Assembly: GCA_051293835.1 (NCBI GenBank)
Contig: JBPKMA010000002.1
Coordinates: forward strand, 62,001-126,000
Direction of reading: 5' to 3'
DNA length: 64,000 nucleotides
From: DATLZU01 sp051293835
Lineage (GTDB): Bacteria; Nitrospirota; Nitrospiria; Nitrospirales; Nitrospiraceae
The notes under the pieces are model-generated. The model did not search any database. It was not told the origin of the DNA and saw only the letters and a list, made by a program, of their open reading frames with translations. Positions 1 to 8,866 of this stretch are shown piece after piece (the stretch's first letter is position 1; every line of letters begins with the position of its first letter). Both the position numbers and the translations under genes were made by a program.

Positions 1-486
1 CTGCGCGGCAGCCAGACCAGCCGGGCCGGAACCCACGATGGCCACGGTTTTGCCGGTGCGGCTCGTTGGGAGAACCGGCTGCACCCAGCCCTCGTCGAAG
101 CCCTTGTCGATGATGTTCCACTCGATGACGCGGATCGACACCGGATCGCTGTTGATCCCCAGCACGCAGGCCGACTCGCAGGGCGCGGGGCAGAGCCGAC
201 CCGTGAATTCCGGGAAGTTGTTCGTGGTGTGGAGCGCCTTGAGCGCGTCTTTCCAGCGCCCGCGATGGACCAAGTCGTTCCACTCCGGGATGAGGTTGAC
301 AACCGGACAGCCGTTAGAGCTCTGGCAAAACGGCACGCCGCAGTCCATGCAGCGCGCGCTCTGGATCTGAAGTTTCTCCTCCGGCATCGGCTCGTAAAAT
401 TCCTTCCAGTCCAGCACGCGTAGCTCGACCGGCCGGCGCTTGGGCCCCTCGCGGGGGTATTTCAAAAAACCTCTGGGGTCAGCCAT
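1..486 (-). CDS. gltD: Glutamate synthase small subunit (GltD), N-terminal part, cut by window edge
   Basis: The first 162 codons are present; the C-terminus lies outside the window. The protein would supply electrons from NAD(P)H through FAD and Fe-S centres to the large GltB subunit for glutamate formation. The start MADPRGFLKYPRE is typical of GltD. A cysteine cluster follows (CMDCGVPFCQ, then NGCPVVN, then LCPAPCESAC), matching the N-terminal ferredoxin-like domain that holds the two 4Fe-4S clusters. The last visible residues, VAIVGSGPAGLAAAQ, are the first Rossmann dinucleotide motif. The ATG is at 486, 69 bases after the gltB stop, so gltB and gltD look like one operon. No strong Shine-Dalgarno is visible. 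Assignment is firm. Confidence 0.93.
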   Translation of the reverse strand, partial: MADPRGFLKYPREGPKRRPVELRVLDWKEFYEPMPEEKLQIQSARCMDCGVPFCQSSNGCPVVNLIPEWNDLVHRGRWKDALKALHTTNNFPEFTGRLCPAPCESACVLGINSDPVSIRVIEWNIIDKGFDEGWVQPVLPTSRTGKTVAIVGSGPAGLAAAQ

Positions 487-555
487 TCGCTACTCGTATC
501 GCGCATTTCGTCGCGCGCCCGCACCTCACAGGATACATCGCGCGTCTCACGTCTT

Positions 556-3500
556 CTAATGCGCCACTATCTCTTTCTCGCGAAGCGCCTGTTCCTTGGC
601 AGCAACCGCCTTCCGTTCAGCCAGCACCCGCTTGTAGTCGATCGGCATAACCTTCACGAACTTTGGCAGCATCGCTTCCCAGGTGTCGAGCACCAGCTTG
701 GCCTTGCGGCTCCCCGTGTACTGGAAGTGCGCTTCGATCATGCCGCGCAACAACTGCTTGTCCTCGGCGGCGACGACCGGCTCCAGCTCCACCATGCCCA
801 TATTGCAGCGAGACTCGAACTTACCGTCCTCGTTCAATACAAAGGCGATGCCGCCAGACATCCCGGCCGCGAAATTGCGCCCGGTCTTCCCTAGGACCAC
901 GACCACCCCGCCAGTCATGTATTCGCACCCGTGATCGCCGGTCCCTTCAATCACCGCCCGGACCCCACTGTTTCTGACAGCAAAGCGCTCGCCCGCAGTC
1001 CCATAGAAGTAGCATTCGCCCTGGGTGGCGCCATAGAGCGAAGTGTTGCCGATCAGGATCGTCTCCTCCGGCACATAGGTGCACCCTCTGGGCGGGTACA
1101 CGATGATCTTGCCGCCGGATAGTCCCTTGCCCAAATAGTCGTTGGACTCGCCCTCCAAGATCAACGTAATGCCGCGGGAGAGGAACGCGCCGAAGGACTG
1201 CCCCGCCGAGCCCGTGAACTTGATCGTGATCGTATCGGGCGGCAGTCCCTCCAACCCGTACTTCTTGGCGATCCGGCCGGACAGCATGGTGCCAGTCGTC
1301 CGGTTGACGTTCCGAATCGGCAGATCGAGCGTGACTTTCTCGCCTCGCTCGATCGCCGGCGCGCACAGCTCGATCAACTGCTTATCCAGCACATGCTCGA
1401 GGCCGTGATCCTGCTTCTGGACACAGTATCGGGCGACTTCCGGCCCTACCTCAGGCATCGTGAGCAGTGGCGTCAGATCTAGCCCCTTGGCTTTCCAGTG
1501 ATCGACTGCTTTCTGCGCTTTGAGCTTGTCGACGCGGCCGATCATTTCGTCCATCTTGCGGAAGCCCAACTTGGCCATGAGCTGTCGCACTTCCTCGGCC
1601 ACAAAGAAGAAGTAGTTGATCACGTGTTCCGGCTGGCCCGTGAATTTCTTGCGGAGCACCGGGTCCTGCGTCGCAATCCCGACCGGACAGGTGTTCAGGT
1701 GGCACTTGCGCATCATGATGCAGCCTTCCACGATTAAGGGCGCCGTCGAAAAGCCGAACTCCTCCGCGCCCAGCAGAGCCGCGATCACGACATCCCGCCC
1801 GGTCTTCAACTGGCCGTCGGTTTCGATCCGGATCCGTCCGCGCAGATCGTTAAGCACCAACGTTTGATGCGTCTCGGCCAGTCCCAGTTCCCACGGGATA
1901 CCGGCATATTTAATGGAAGAGAGCGGCGAAGCACCCGTTCCGCCGGAATCGCCGCTGATCAGCACCTTGTCGGCATGGGCTTTAGCCACCCCGGCCGCAA
2001 TCGTGCCGACCCCGACTTCCGCCACCAGCTTCACGGACACATCCGCTTCCGGATTGGCGTTTTTCAGATCGAAGATCAACTGCGCCAGATCCTCGATCGA
2101 ATAAATATCGTGGTGCGGGGGCGGAGAGATCAACTGGACCCCCGGGGTGGAATACCGCAGCTTGGCGATGGTCTCGTCCACCTTGTGGCCGGGCAACTGT
2201 CCACCTTCGCCAGGCTTGGCCCCCTGTGCCATTTTGATCTGCAGTTCCTTGGCGTTGACGAGATAGTGGGACGTCACGCCGAAGCGTGCCGACGCCACTT
2301 GCTTGATCGCGGAGTTCTTGGAGTCGCCGTTCGGAAGCGGAATAAAGCGGTCGGGGTCTTCGCCGCCCTCGCCGGTGTTGCTCTTGGCGCCAATCCGGTT
2401 CATGGCGATGGCCAGGGTTTCATGCGCTTCCTTGCTGATAGCGCCGAACGACATGGCCCCGGTCGTGAACCGTTTGACGATTTCCTTGGCCGGCTCCACT
2501 TCCTCCAGCGGGATCGGCTCCGGCAGAAATTTGAAATCCAGCAGCCCGCGCAAGTTCGAACGCCGCTTGCTCTCGTCGTTCACCAGCGCGGCGAACTCGG
2601 CGTAGGCCTGGGGGTCGTTGGCGCGCGCGGCGTGCTGCAGTTTGTAAATGGTCTCTGGATTCCAGTTGTGATACTCGCCCTGCGCCCGGTAGTGAATCTC
2701 CCCACCGAAGTCGAGCTGGCGGATCGGCGTCGGCTCATAGGCCAATGCATGCCGCCGCAGCGTCTCCTCTCCGAGCTCGCGGAGGCCAATGCCCCCGATC
2801 CGCGAGGCCGTGCCGGTGAAATAGCGATCGATCAGCTCGCGGTTCAGGCCAATGGCTTCGAAGATCTGCGCCCCGCAGTAGGACTGCACGGTGGAAATGC
2901 CCATCTTGGAGAAGATCTTCAGCAGCCCCTTGTTGATCGCCTTGATGAACTTACCTTCCGCCGTCTGCGCGTCCAAGCCTTCCGGCAAGTAGCCGTCGCG
3001 CTCCATGTCCACCAGCGTCTCGAACACGAGATAGGGGTTGATCGTTCCCGCGCCGTACCCGATCAGACAGGCGAAATGATGCACGTCGCGCGGTTCGCCG
3101 GTCTCGAGGATCAACCCGACCTCCGTCCTCGTGCATTCGCGCACGAGATGATGGTGCACCGCGGCGATGCCCAGCAGACTGGGGATCGGCGCCCACTCTT
3201 CGTTCACGCCCCGGTCACTCAAAATCAGGAACCGATAGCCTTCCCTGATCGCTTCGGAGGCCTGCTGACACAACGCCTCCACCGCCACGCCGAGTCCGTC
3301 CGGTCCCTCGGCCACACGGAACAGCATACGCAACGTCTTGCTCCGGAAATGCGGATCTTCGAGTTCCCGAATCTTCTGCAGGTCCGCATTGGTTAGAATC
3401 GGCTGTTTGACGCGGATCCGGCGGCAGGATTCCGGATGCTCCTCCATCAGATTGGGCTTGGGTCCGATGTTCGTCACCAGCGACATCACCAATTCCTCGC

Positions 3501-5103
3501 GGATCGGATCGATCGGCGGGTTGGTCACCTGAGCGAACAGCTGCTTGAAGTACTTGAACAAGAGTTGCGGCCGCTCCGACAGCACGGCCAGCGGCGTGTC
3601 CGTGCCCATGGAGGAGACGGGCTCCTCGCCGGTCACCACCATCGGCGTAATGACCATTTTTAACTCTTCTACCGTGTACCCGAACGCCTGTTGACGCTGG
3701 CGAATCGTGGGGTGATCCGGCTGCGGCACGTTCAACGGATCCGGCAGTTCATCGAGCGAGATGCGGTATTGCGTGACCCAGGCGCGGTACGGCTTACGGC
3801 CGACGATCTCGGCCTTGATCTCTTCGTCGTCGATGATCCGCCCTTGCACCGTATCGACGAGGAACATACGGCCGGGTTGAAGGCGGCCTTTCTGGCGGAT
3901 CTCCTTCACGTCCGCCGGCAGCACGCCGGCCTCGGAGGCCAGCACGACCAGATCATCGGTCATGACCTGATACCGGCACGGGCGGAGGCCGTTGCGGTCC
4001 AGCGTCGCGCCGATGAGCTTCCCGTCCGTGAAGCAGACAGCCGCAGGACCGTCCCAGGGCTCCATCATCGCCGCGTGGTACTCGTAGAAGCCCCGCCGGT
4101 CCAGGTCCATGTGCGGATTGCCGACCCAGGGCTCCGGGATAAGCATCATCATCGCATGCGGCAGCGAACGACCGCCCAACACCAGGAACTCCACCGCGTT
4201 GTCGAGGCACGCCGAGTCGCTCTGGTGCTCGTAGACAATGGGGAACAGCTTCGGCAGGTCGTCGCCGAACAGCTCCGACTTCAACCGGCCCTGTCTGGCC
4301 CGCATCCAGTTGACGTTGCCCTTGAGCGTGTTGATCTCGCCGTTGTGGCAGATGTAGCGGTACGGATGCGCCAAAGGCCACGTGGGGAACGTATTCGTGC
4401 TAAACCGCGAATGGACCAACGCCAGCGCGCTCACGACGCTCGGGTCCGTCAGGTCCTGGTAATATTGCGGGATCTGGCGGGGCAGCAGCAGACCCTTATA
4501 GACAATCGTGTTGCTGGACAGGCTTGGGATGTAGAAGTGTTCTCGGCCCTCAATGGCCGATTCCCGGACCGCCTTTTCCACCCGTTTGCGAATGACGTAG
4601 AGCTTGCGCTCGAACTGGCCTTCGTTGAGGATGTCGCGAGCGATGAAGATCTGCCGGATCACCGGCTCCGTTCGGCGCGCCACCGTGCCGATCGCCTCGC
4701 TTTTGACCGGCACGTCCCGCCACCCAAGGAACCGCGCACGTTCCTCGGCGATCACCTTTTCGACCAAGACCTCGCATTGTTTGCGGGCAGCGGCCTCCCG
4801 CGGCAGGAACACCATCCCGACGCCGTATTCGCCTGGCCCCGGAAGTCTGATCCCCACATCCGCCGTCGCCCGTTTGAGAAACTCATGCGGCACCTGGAGC
4901 AGAATGCCGGCACCATCGCCCGTGCAGGGGTCGCAGCCCTGAGCGCCGCGATGGAACAAATTCTCCAGCACTTGCAGGCCCTTCTGCACGATGCTGTGAG
5001 ACTTCTGTCCCTTGATGTTGACGACGAACCCGATTCCGCAGGAGTCTTTTTCTCGTTCAGGGTCGTAAAGGCCTTGTCTGGGGGGTAGCCCGGGTATCAT
5101 CAT
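556..5103 (-). CDS. gltB: Glutamate synthase large subunit (GltB)
   Basis: At 1515 residues this is the full-length size for GltB. It hydrolyses glutamine in an N-terminal type II amidotransferase domain and transfers ammonia to 2-oxoglutarate at the FMN site, using electrons from GltD. Cys22 in KDSCGIGF would be the catalytic nucleophile after removal of a short propeptide. The central and FMN-binding domains occupy roughly residues 430-1200, with the 3Fe-4S cysteines in CIMMRKCHLNTCPVG. The C-terminal GXGXG beta-helix follows (GERFAVRNSGVRAVIEGTGDHG). Two adjacent ATG codons make the start slightly uncertain. gltD is directly downstream. The 352-base upstream gap carries a possible TTGACA-containing promoter. 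Confidence 0.97.
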   Translation of the reverse strand: MMIPGLPPRQGLYDPEREKDSCGIGFVVNIKGQKSHSIVQKGLQVLENLFHRGAQGCDPCTGDGAGILLQVPHEFLKRATADVGIRLPGPGEYGVGMVFLPREAAARKQCEVLVEKVIAEERARFLGWRDVPVKSEAIGTVARRTEPVIRQIFIARDILNEGQFERKLYVIRKRVEKAVRESAIEGREHFYIPSLSSNTIVYKGLLLPRQIPQYYQDLTDPSVVSALALVHSRFSTNTFPTWPLAHPYRYICHNGEINTLKGNVNWMRARQGRLKSELFGDDLPKLFPIVYEHQSDSACLDNAVEFLVLGGRSLPHAMMMLIPEPWVGNPHMDLDRRGFYEYHAAMMEPWDGPAAVCFTDGKLIGATLDRNGLRPCRYQVMTDDLVVLASEAGVLPADVKEIRQKGRLQPGRMFLVDTVQGRIIDDEEIKAEIVGRKPYRAWVTQYRISLDELPDPLNVPQPDHPTIRQRQQAFGYTVEELKMVITPMVVTGEEPVSSMGTDTPLAVLSERPQLLFKYFKQLFAQVTNPPIDPIREELVMSLVTNIGPKPNLMEEHPESCRRIRVKQPILTNADLQKIRELEDPHFRSKTLRMLFRVAEGPDGLGVAVEALCQQASEAIREGYRFLILSDRGVNEEWAPIPSLLGIAAVHHHLVRECTRTEVGLILETGEPRDVHHFACLIGYGAGTINPYLVFETLVDMERDGYLPEGLDAQTAEGKFIKAINKGLLKIFSKMGISTVQSYCGAQIFEAIGLNRELIDRYFTGTASRIGGIGLRELGEETLRRHALAYEPTPIRQLDFGGEIHYRAQGEYHNWNPETIYKLQHAARANDPQAYAEFAALVNDESKRRSNLRGLLDFKFLPEPIPLEEVEPAKEIVKRFTTGAMSFGAISKEAHETLAIAMNRIGAKSNTGEGGEDPDRFIPLPNGDSKNSAIKQVASARFGVTSHYLVNAKELQIKMAQGAKPGEGGQLPGHKVDETIAKLRYSTPGVQLISPPPHHDIYSIEDLAQLIFDLKNANPEADVSVKLVAEVGVGTIAAGVAKAHADKVLISGDSGGTGASPLSSIKYAGIPWELGLAETHQTLVLNDLRGRIRIETDGQLKTGRDVVIAALLGAEEFGFSTAPLIVEGCIMMRKCHLNTCPVGIATQDPVLRKKFTGQPEHVINYFFFVAEEVRQLMAKLGFRKMDEMIGRVDKLKAQKAVDHWKAKGLDLTPLLTMPEVGPEVARYCVQKQDHGLEHVLDKQLIELCAPAIERGEKVTLDLPIRNVNRTTGTMLSGRIAKKYGLEGLPPDTITIKFTGSAGQSFGAFLSRGITLILEGESNDYLGKGLSGGKIIVYPPRGCTYVPEETILIGNTSLYGATQGECYFYGTAGERFAVRNSGVRAVIEGTGDHGCEYMTGGVVVVLGKTGRNFAAGMSGGIAFVLNEDGKFESRCNMGMVELEPVVAAEDKQLLRGMIEAHFQYTGSRKAKLVLDTWEAMLPKFVKVMPIDYKRVLAERKAVAAKEQALREKEIVAH

Positions 5104-5221
5104 TTCAATACTCGTGTGAGGGGCAGGGAATTACGTCGCGGTCAGAGGCCACTCGTGTGAAGAGGCAAGCACGCGATATCTTGGTGTTTTCTAGTCTCGC
5201 TCATGCTCAGTTGTGCCCCGC

Positions 5222-5251
5222 ACCTTACTGGATAGGCTCCGGCCCTGTCAA
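5222..5251 (-). promoter_or_regulatory. Possible sigma70-type promoter for gltBD
   Basis: On the minus strand TTGACA (5251-5246) is followed after 18 bases by TAAGGT (5227-5222). The -35 is a consensus match but the -10 is poor (3 of 6). This would leave a leader of about 110 bases before the gltB ATG. No sigma54 -24/-12 pair was seen here. Confidence 0.3.
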
Positions 5252-5369
5252 GATTGCCACGGCCTGGTGCCGGCAAAGATAAGAAGAAAAGATAAGATTT
5301 GGAGTGATCCGGCCTTTTGAGCCTGGTTGCAACTATCGCTTTGACCTGATGAAGAACAATCAAAGAAAA

Positions 5370-5397
5370 CGCTTTTGGCTAGGTGAATTCAAAAGCG
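5370..5397. repeat. Perfect 8-base inverted repeat, possible operator or hairpin
   Basis: CGCTTTTG (5370-5377) and CAAAAGCG (5390-5397) are perfect inverted arms separated by 12 bases, about 60 bases before the MBL-fold gene. It could be a dimeric repressor site for the divergent genes or an mRNA hairpin. Nothing in the sequence decides between these. Confidence 0.45.
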
Positions 5398-5455
5398 CCG
5401 GGTTATCATTGCCCGAGCGGGAGGCCGGACACTATTCCTAACCTGGAGGTAGTCG

Positions 5456-6274
5456 ATGACCACCATTCCCTTACTGGAGCTGACGAACGCGAAGTTGAAT
5501 TCCGAAGAGCCCATCTTGCTATTCGAGCAGGGCGACCACAAAGTGTACTGGGTCGGCGCCCATACGGGAGGCGATGAGATCGAGTGCAATTCCTATCTGA
5601 TTCTCGACGGAACAGAGGGATACCTTCTCGAGCCGGGAGGCTTTGACCGATTCGGTCCCGTGTTCAAGAAGGTGTGTCAGCTCACTAGTCCCGGCTCCAT
5701 TTCTCATCTTTTTTTCAGCCACCAGGATCCGGACATCTGCGCTTCGTTCCCTAGCTGGATCAAATGGAATGAAAAGATCAAGTTGGTCATCTCCACTCTA
5801 TGGCTGCGCTTCATGCTGCACTATGAGTCCAAAGACTTCTCGGGGAAAAATTACGTACTCAATTTCTTGAAGGTCCCCGATGAAGGGGCTTCCGTTTCGC
5901 TGCAAAGCGGTGGCCGGTTGGAATGTATCTCGGCGCCTTATCTCCATTCCCCAGGAAACATTCTCGTATTCGATACGGTCAGCGGCTTCCTCTTCTCCGG
6001 AGACATTGGCGCCGCCATGTACAAGGATAGGAGGTTTCGACTCGTCATCGACGATTGGAACACACACACACAGGCCATGAAGGGGTTTCACCAGCGCTAT
6101 ATGGCGTGCAATCGGGCGGTGGCCGGTATGATCAAACAGTTGAAGGGGCGCTCGATTAACGCGATCCTTCCCCAGCACGGCTGTGTCTTTCGGGGCGAGG
6201 AAGCTTCCCGTTTCCTCCAATGGCTGGCCGCTCTTCCCGTCGGGGCAGATTTCCTGTATCCCGACGTGGTATAG
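5456..6274 (+). CDS. MBL-fold diiron protein, ODP/flavodiiron-like (no flavodoxin domain)
   Basis: This 272-residue protein has the metallo-beta-lactamase fold typical of the diiron half of flavodiiron proteins. Candidate metal ligands in order are His89, Asp91 and Asp93 in SHQDPDI, a His in PYLHSPGN, an Asp in FSGDIG and a His in LPQHG. It lacks the C-terminal flavodoxin domain needed for electron delivery. Family knowledge therefore points to an ODP-like oxygen-binding sensor rather than an NO or O2 reductase. The start is supported by GGAGGT six bases before the ATG. It stands alone, divergent from gltB. A hydrolase role is a less likely alternative. Confidence 0.72.
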   Translation: MTTIPLLELTNAKLNSEEPILLFEQGDHKVYWVGAHTGGDEIECNSYLILDGTEGYLLEPGGFDRFGPVFKKVCQLTSPGSISHLFFSHQDPDICASFPSWIKWNEKIKLVISTLWLRFMLHYESKDFSGKNYVLNFLKVPDEGASVSLQSGGRLECISAPYLHSPGNILVFDTVSGFLFSGDIGAAMYKDRRFRLVIDDWNTHTQAMKGFHQRYMACNRAVAGMIKQLKGRSINAILPQHGCVFRGEEASRFLQWLAALPVGADFLYPDVV

Positions 6275-6373
6275 CGACCGCGCCCTCACAAGGAAGATGG
6301 CCGCTTGAAGGGTGGTCCTTCGGGTGGCCCCTATGTGTGGTACAGTGCCGACCCGCGACCGGGGCCGATTTGC

Positions 6374-6403
6374 TTGACTTTGTTTGCTCCGCTGCCCTAC
6401 TAT
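6374..6403 (+). promoter_or_regulatory. Sigma70-type promoter, probably giving a leaderless mRNA
   Basis: TTGACT (6374-6379), an 18-base spacer and TACTAT (6398-6403) form a good promoter. Its expected transcription start is at or one base before the ATG at 6411. No Shine-Dalgarno lies before that ATG. Confidence 0.5.
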
Positions 6404-6410
6404 CCGCCGC

Positions 6411-7415
6411 ATGTCTCACAGCCCCGTGACATCGACGATTCAGACGATGGCCGATGTGTGGGAGGCCTATCGCGAGGAACTCCAAGGCGTCGAAGATCAG
6501 GTCCGCAAGAACCTCGATTCGAAAGTCGCGCTCGTCAACACCGTTGCCTCCCACATCCTGAGCAGCGGTGGCAAGCGTATTCGGCCTCTCCTGCTGCTGC
6601 TCTCCGCCCGCCTCTGCGGATATGCGGACAAAGCCGATCTGTTGCTAGCGAGCCTGGTGGAATACATCCACACCGCCACCCTGCTCCACGACGACGTCGT
6701 GGACGACGCGGAACTGCGGCGTGGACGCCAGACGGCCCGCAAAGTCTGGGGCAACCAGATCAGCATCCTGGTCGGGGATTACCTCTATTCGAAAGCCATC
6801 TGCCAGATCGTCGAATTCCGCAGTCAGACGATCAACGAAGTGCTGTCGAAAGCCTGCCGGAAAATGGCGGAAGGCGAGGTCCTTCAGCTTTACTACAACG
6901 GCAATCCGGCGATGCCCGAATCGGAGTACCTGCGCATCGCCGAACATAAGACCGCCGGTCTTATGGCCGCTTCGTGCTGCATCGGTGCGATCATCGGCGG
7001 CGCGTCCGAGGAGAAACAGCAAGCCCTGTTCCGCTTCGGGCAGCACCTCGGTATCGCGTTTCAGGTAGCGGACGACACATTGGATTATACGGCTGACGGG
7101 GACCGATTGGGTAAATCACTGGGGCAGGACCTGCGGCAGGGAAAGGCGACCTTGCCGCTGCTGCATCTCCTCCAGCATTGTTCGGATGAAGACAAGCGGA
7201 TGATCAAAGACCGCATGGAAACGCGGACCCTGACTGAATCGGATCTGCTGCGCATCATCGCGCTGATGCAGGAGTACGGATCGATCGTGTACGCGATGGA
7301 CCGGGCCCGTGCATTCGTGAATGCGGCGAAACGCGATTTGGAGTTGTTCGACGACTGCCCACCAAGGCGAGCGCTGTCGGTCGTCGCCGACTACGTAGTG
7401 AACCGCGACCGGTAG
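6411..7415 (+). CDS. Trans-polyprenyl diphosphate synthase (octaprenyl/heptaprenyl type)
   Basis: This is a 334-residue class I prenyltransferase that condenses isopentenyl diphosphate onto an allylic diphosphate, making the side chain of a quinone. The first aspartate-rich motif is LLHDDVVDDAELRRG and the second is FQVADDTLDY; GGKRIRP is the usual diphosphate-binding element. Length and motifs fit IspB/HepT enzymes. An in-frame ATG exists at 6384, but it lies upstream of the predicted -10 box (6398-6403). I therefore prefer the ATG at 6411, which would sit at the 5' end of the transcript. Chain length cannot be read from sequence by eye. Confidence 0.9.
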   Translation: MSHSPVTSTIQTMADVWEAYREELQGVEDQVRKNLDSKVALVNTVASHILSSGGKRIRPLLLLLSARLCGYADKADLLLASLVEYIHTATLLHDDVVDDAELRRGRQTARKVWGNQISILVGDYLYSKAICQIVEFRSQTINEVLSKACRKMAEGEVLQLYYNGNPAMPESEYLRIAEHKTAGLMAASCCIGAIIGGASEEKQQALFRFGQHLGIAFQVADDTLDYTADGDRLGKSLGQDLRQGKATLPLLHLLQHCSDEDKRMIKDRMETRTLTESDLLRIIALMQEYGSIVYAMDRARAFVNAAKRDLELFDDCPPRRALSVVADYVVNRDR

Positions 7416-7482
7416 CCGGGGCGACAGAGTCACCCGCTGTCACCGTTTCTCCATTTACGTTCATCAGCCAATCGGAGTCATT

Positions 7483-8820
7483 ATGGCGACTATCGTTCCG
7501 TTGCGAGGCACGCTGTACAACCCGGCCGTCGTAGGCGATATTCGCCACGTCGTCGCCCCGCCCTACGACGTGATCGACGCCGCCACGCAGCGCGCGCTCT
7601 ACGAGCGGCACCCGCAGAACATCATCAGACTGGAACTGGGACTCGAGGAGCCAGGGGACGGGCCAACCGCCAACAAGTACATGCGCGCGGCCGCGTGGCT
7701 TCAGGAGTGGCTGCGGACCGGGGCACTGCGCCGCGATTCGCAACCGGCTGTGTACTACCACACCGTTGAGTATCGACTGCCGTCTGGCGAACCTAGCAGT
7801 CCCGTGCGCATGCTCAAAGGTTTTCTTGCGGCGGCCGAGTTGGAAGAGTTCGGCACCGGCCGCATCTACCCGCACGAAAACACCCACGCCGCGGCCAAGA
7901 CGGACCGTCTCAACTTGTTGGAAGCCTGCCGGGCCAATTTCAGCCCGATCTGGTCGCTCTATTCAGATCCGGAGGGTTCGATCATCGACTTGTTGGAACA
8001 GGCCGTTCGGACCAACAAACCGCGGATCGAGTTTCACGACGACGCGGGCTTTCGCCAGCGCTTGTGGGCAGTCACCGACCCTGGCGTGCTCGATCGGCTC
8101 ATCGCCGCCATGAAACCGAAACCATTGTTCATCGCGGACGGGCATCATCGGTATGAGACGGCGCTGACGTATCGGCGGCTTTGCCGCGAGCGGGCTGGCG
8201 CCTCCGCATCCCGCACCCGCCAGCCGTATGACAGCGTGCTGATGTTGTTTGCCGCCCTAGAGGATCCCGGTCTCACGATCCTACCGACGCACCGCGTGCT
8301 GACCACCGCCGTCCCACCGCTTCCACGCCTTCGGAGCCTGCTGGGCGAAGCGTTCGAATTCCATCCGTTCCCTGTCAGCGGCGCCGACGAACCGGCTGTC
8401 AGGCGACGCTTCCTGCAGACGCTTCGGGAGTGGGGACAATCCACCACGGTTTTCGGTCTCGCCTGCCGGGACGCCGATGCCTATGTCCTCCTCGCCCTCC
8501 GTCCCCAGCATCGGCCATCGCCTCCTGCTTCCCCGCGGGATCGGTTGGACGTCGCCATCCTCCAGCAGCAAGTGATCGCCAAGCTCTGCCCAACGCCGCG
8601 CGAACAGGAGGCCGTCCTGTACACCAAGGACGACGACGAGGCACTCGATTGGGTTCGACAAGGGACAGGAGAGGCCGCACTTCTGCTCAATCCGACGAAG
8701 GTCGACGAAGTCCGGGCCGTCGCGGCCGCTGGAGAACGCATGCCGCACAAGTCGACATATTTTTTCCCCAAGCCACTGACAGGGTTGGTGATCAATGTGT
8801 TCGAAGAAGTCAACCGCTGA
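7483..8820 (+). CDS. DUF1015 family protein
   Basis: This 445-residue protein starts MATIVPLRGTLYN and continues with VVAPPYDVI, RIYPHENTHA and FIADGHHRYETAL, the hallmark conserved blocks of the DUF1015 family. The biochemical function is not established. It has no membrane segment or signal peptide. A GGAG lies about seven bases before the ATG. It follows the prenyl synthase by 67 bases and precedes the NtrC-like regulator by 46 bases, so the three may be co-transcribed. The family is widespread in anaerobes and deep-branching bacteria; I assign no activity. Confidence 0.85.
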   Translation: MATIVPLRGTLYNPAVVGDIRHVVAPPYDVIDAATQRALYERHPQNIIRLELGLEEPGDGPTANKYMRAAAWLQEWLRTGALRRDSQPAVYYHTVEYRLPSGEPSSPVRMLKGFLAAAELEEFGTGRIYPHENTHAAAKTDRLNLLEACRANFSPIWSLYSDPEGSIIDLLEQAVRTNKPRIEFHDDAGFRQRLWAVTDPGVLDRLIAAMKPKPLFIADGHHRYETALTYRRLCRERAGASASRTRQPYDSVLMLFAALEDPGLTILPTHRVLTTAVPPLPRLRSLLGEAFEFHPFPVSGADEPAVRRRFLQTLREWGQSTTVFGLACRDADAYVLLALRPQHRPSPPASPRDRLDVAILQQQVIAKLCPTPREQEAVLYTKDDDEALDWVRQGTGEAALLLNPTKVDEVRAVAAAGERMPHKSTYFFPKPLTGLVINVFEEVNR

Positions 8821-8866
8821 CGGCCGGAAGCTGTATGCTGTGCGCGGTTAGCTGCGGCCCGCGAAG

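Larger units (their letters stand above)
5104..5455. other. Divergent intergenic region between gltB and the MBL-fold gene
   Basis: This gap of about 350 bases separates divergent genes. It holds the weak gltB promoter candidate, the inverted repeat at 5370-5397 and the strong GGAGGT ribosome site of the plus-strand gene. Open frames inside it show no recognisable protein. Confidence 0.6.

Noticed and set aside
1864..3396. Plus-strand open frame of 510 codons
   Set aside because: It is antisense to gltB, rich in Arg, His and Gln, and has no recognisable motif. It is a GC-rich shadow frame; so is 3691-5088.
5142..5363. Minus-strand 73-codon open frame upstream of gltB
   Set aside because: No ribosome site or family motif is seen, and it covers the promoter region of gltB.
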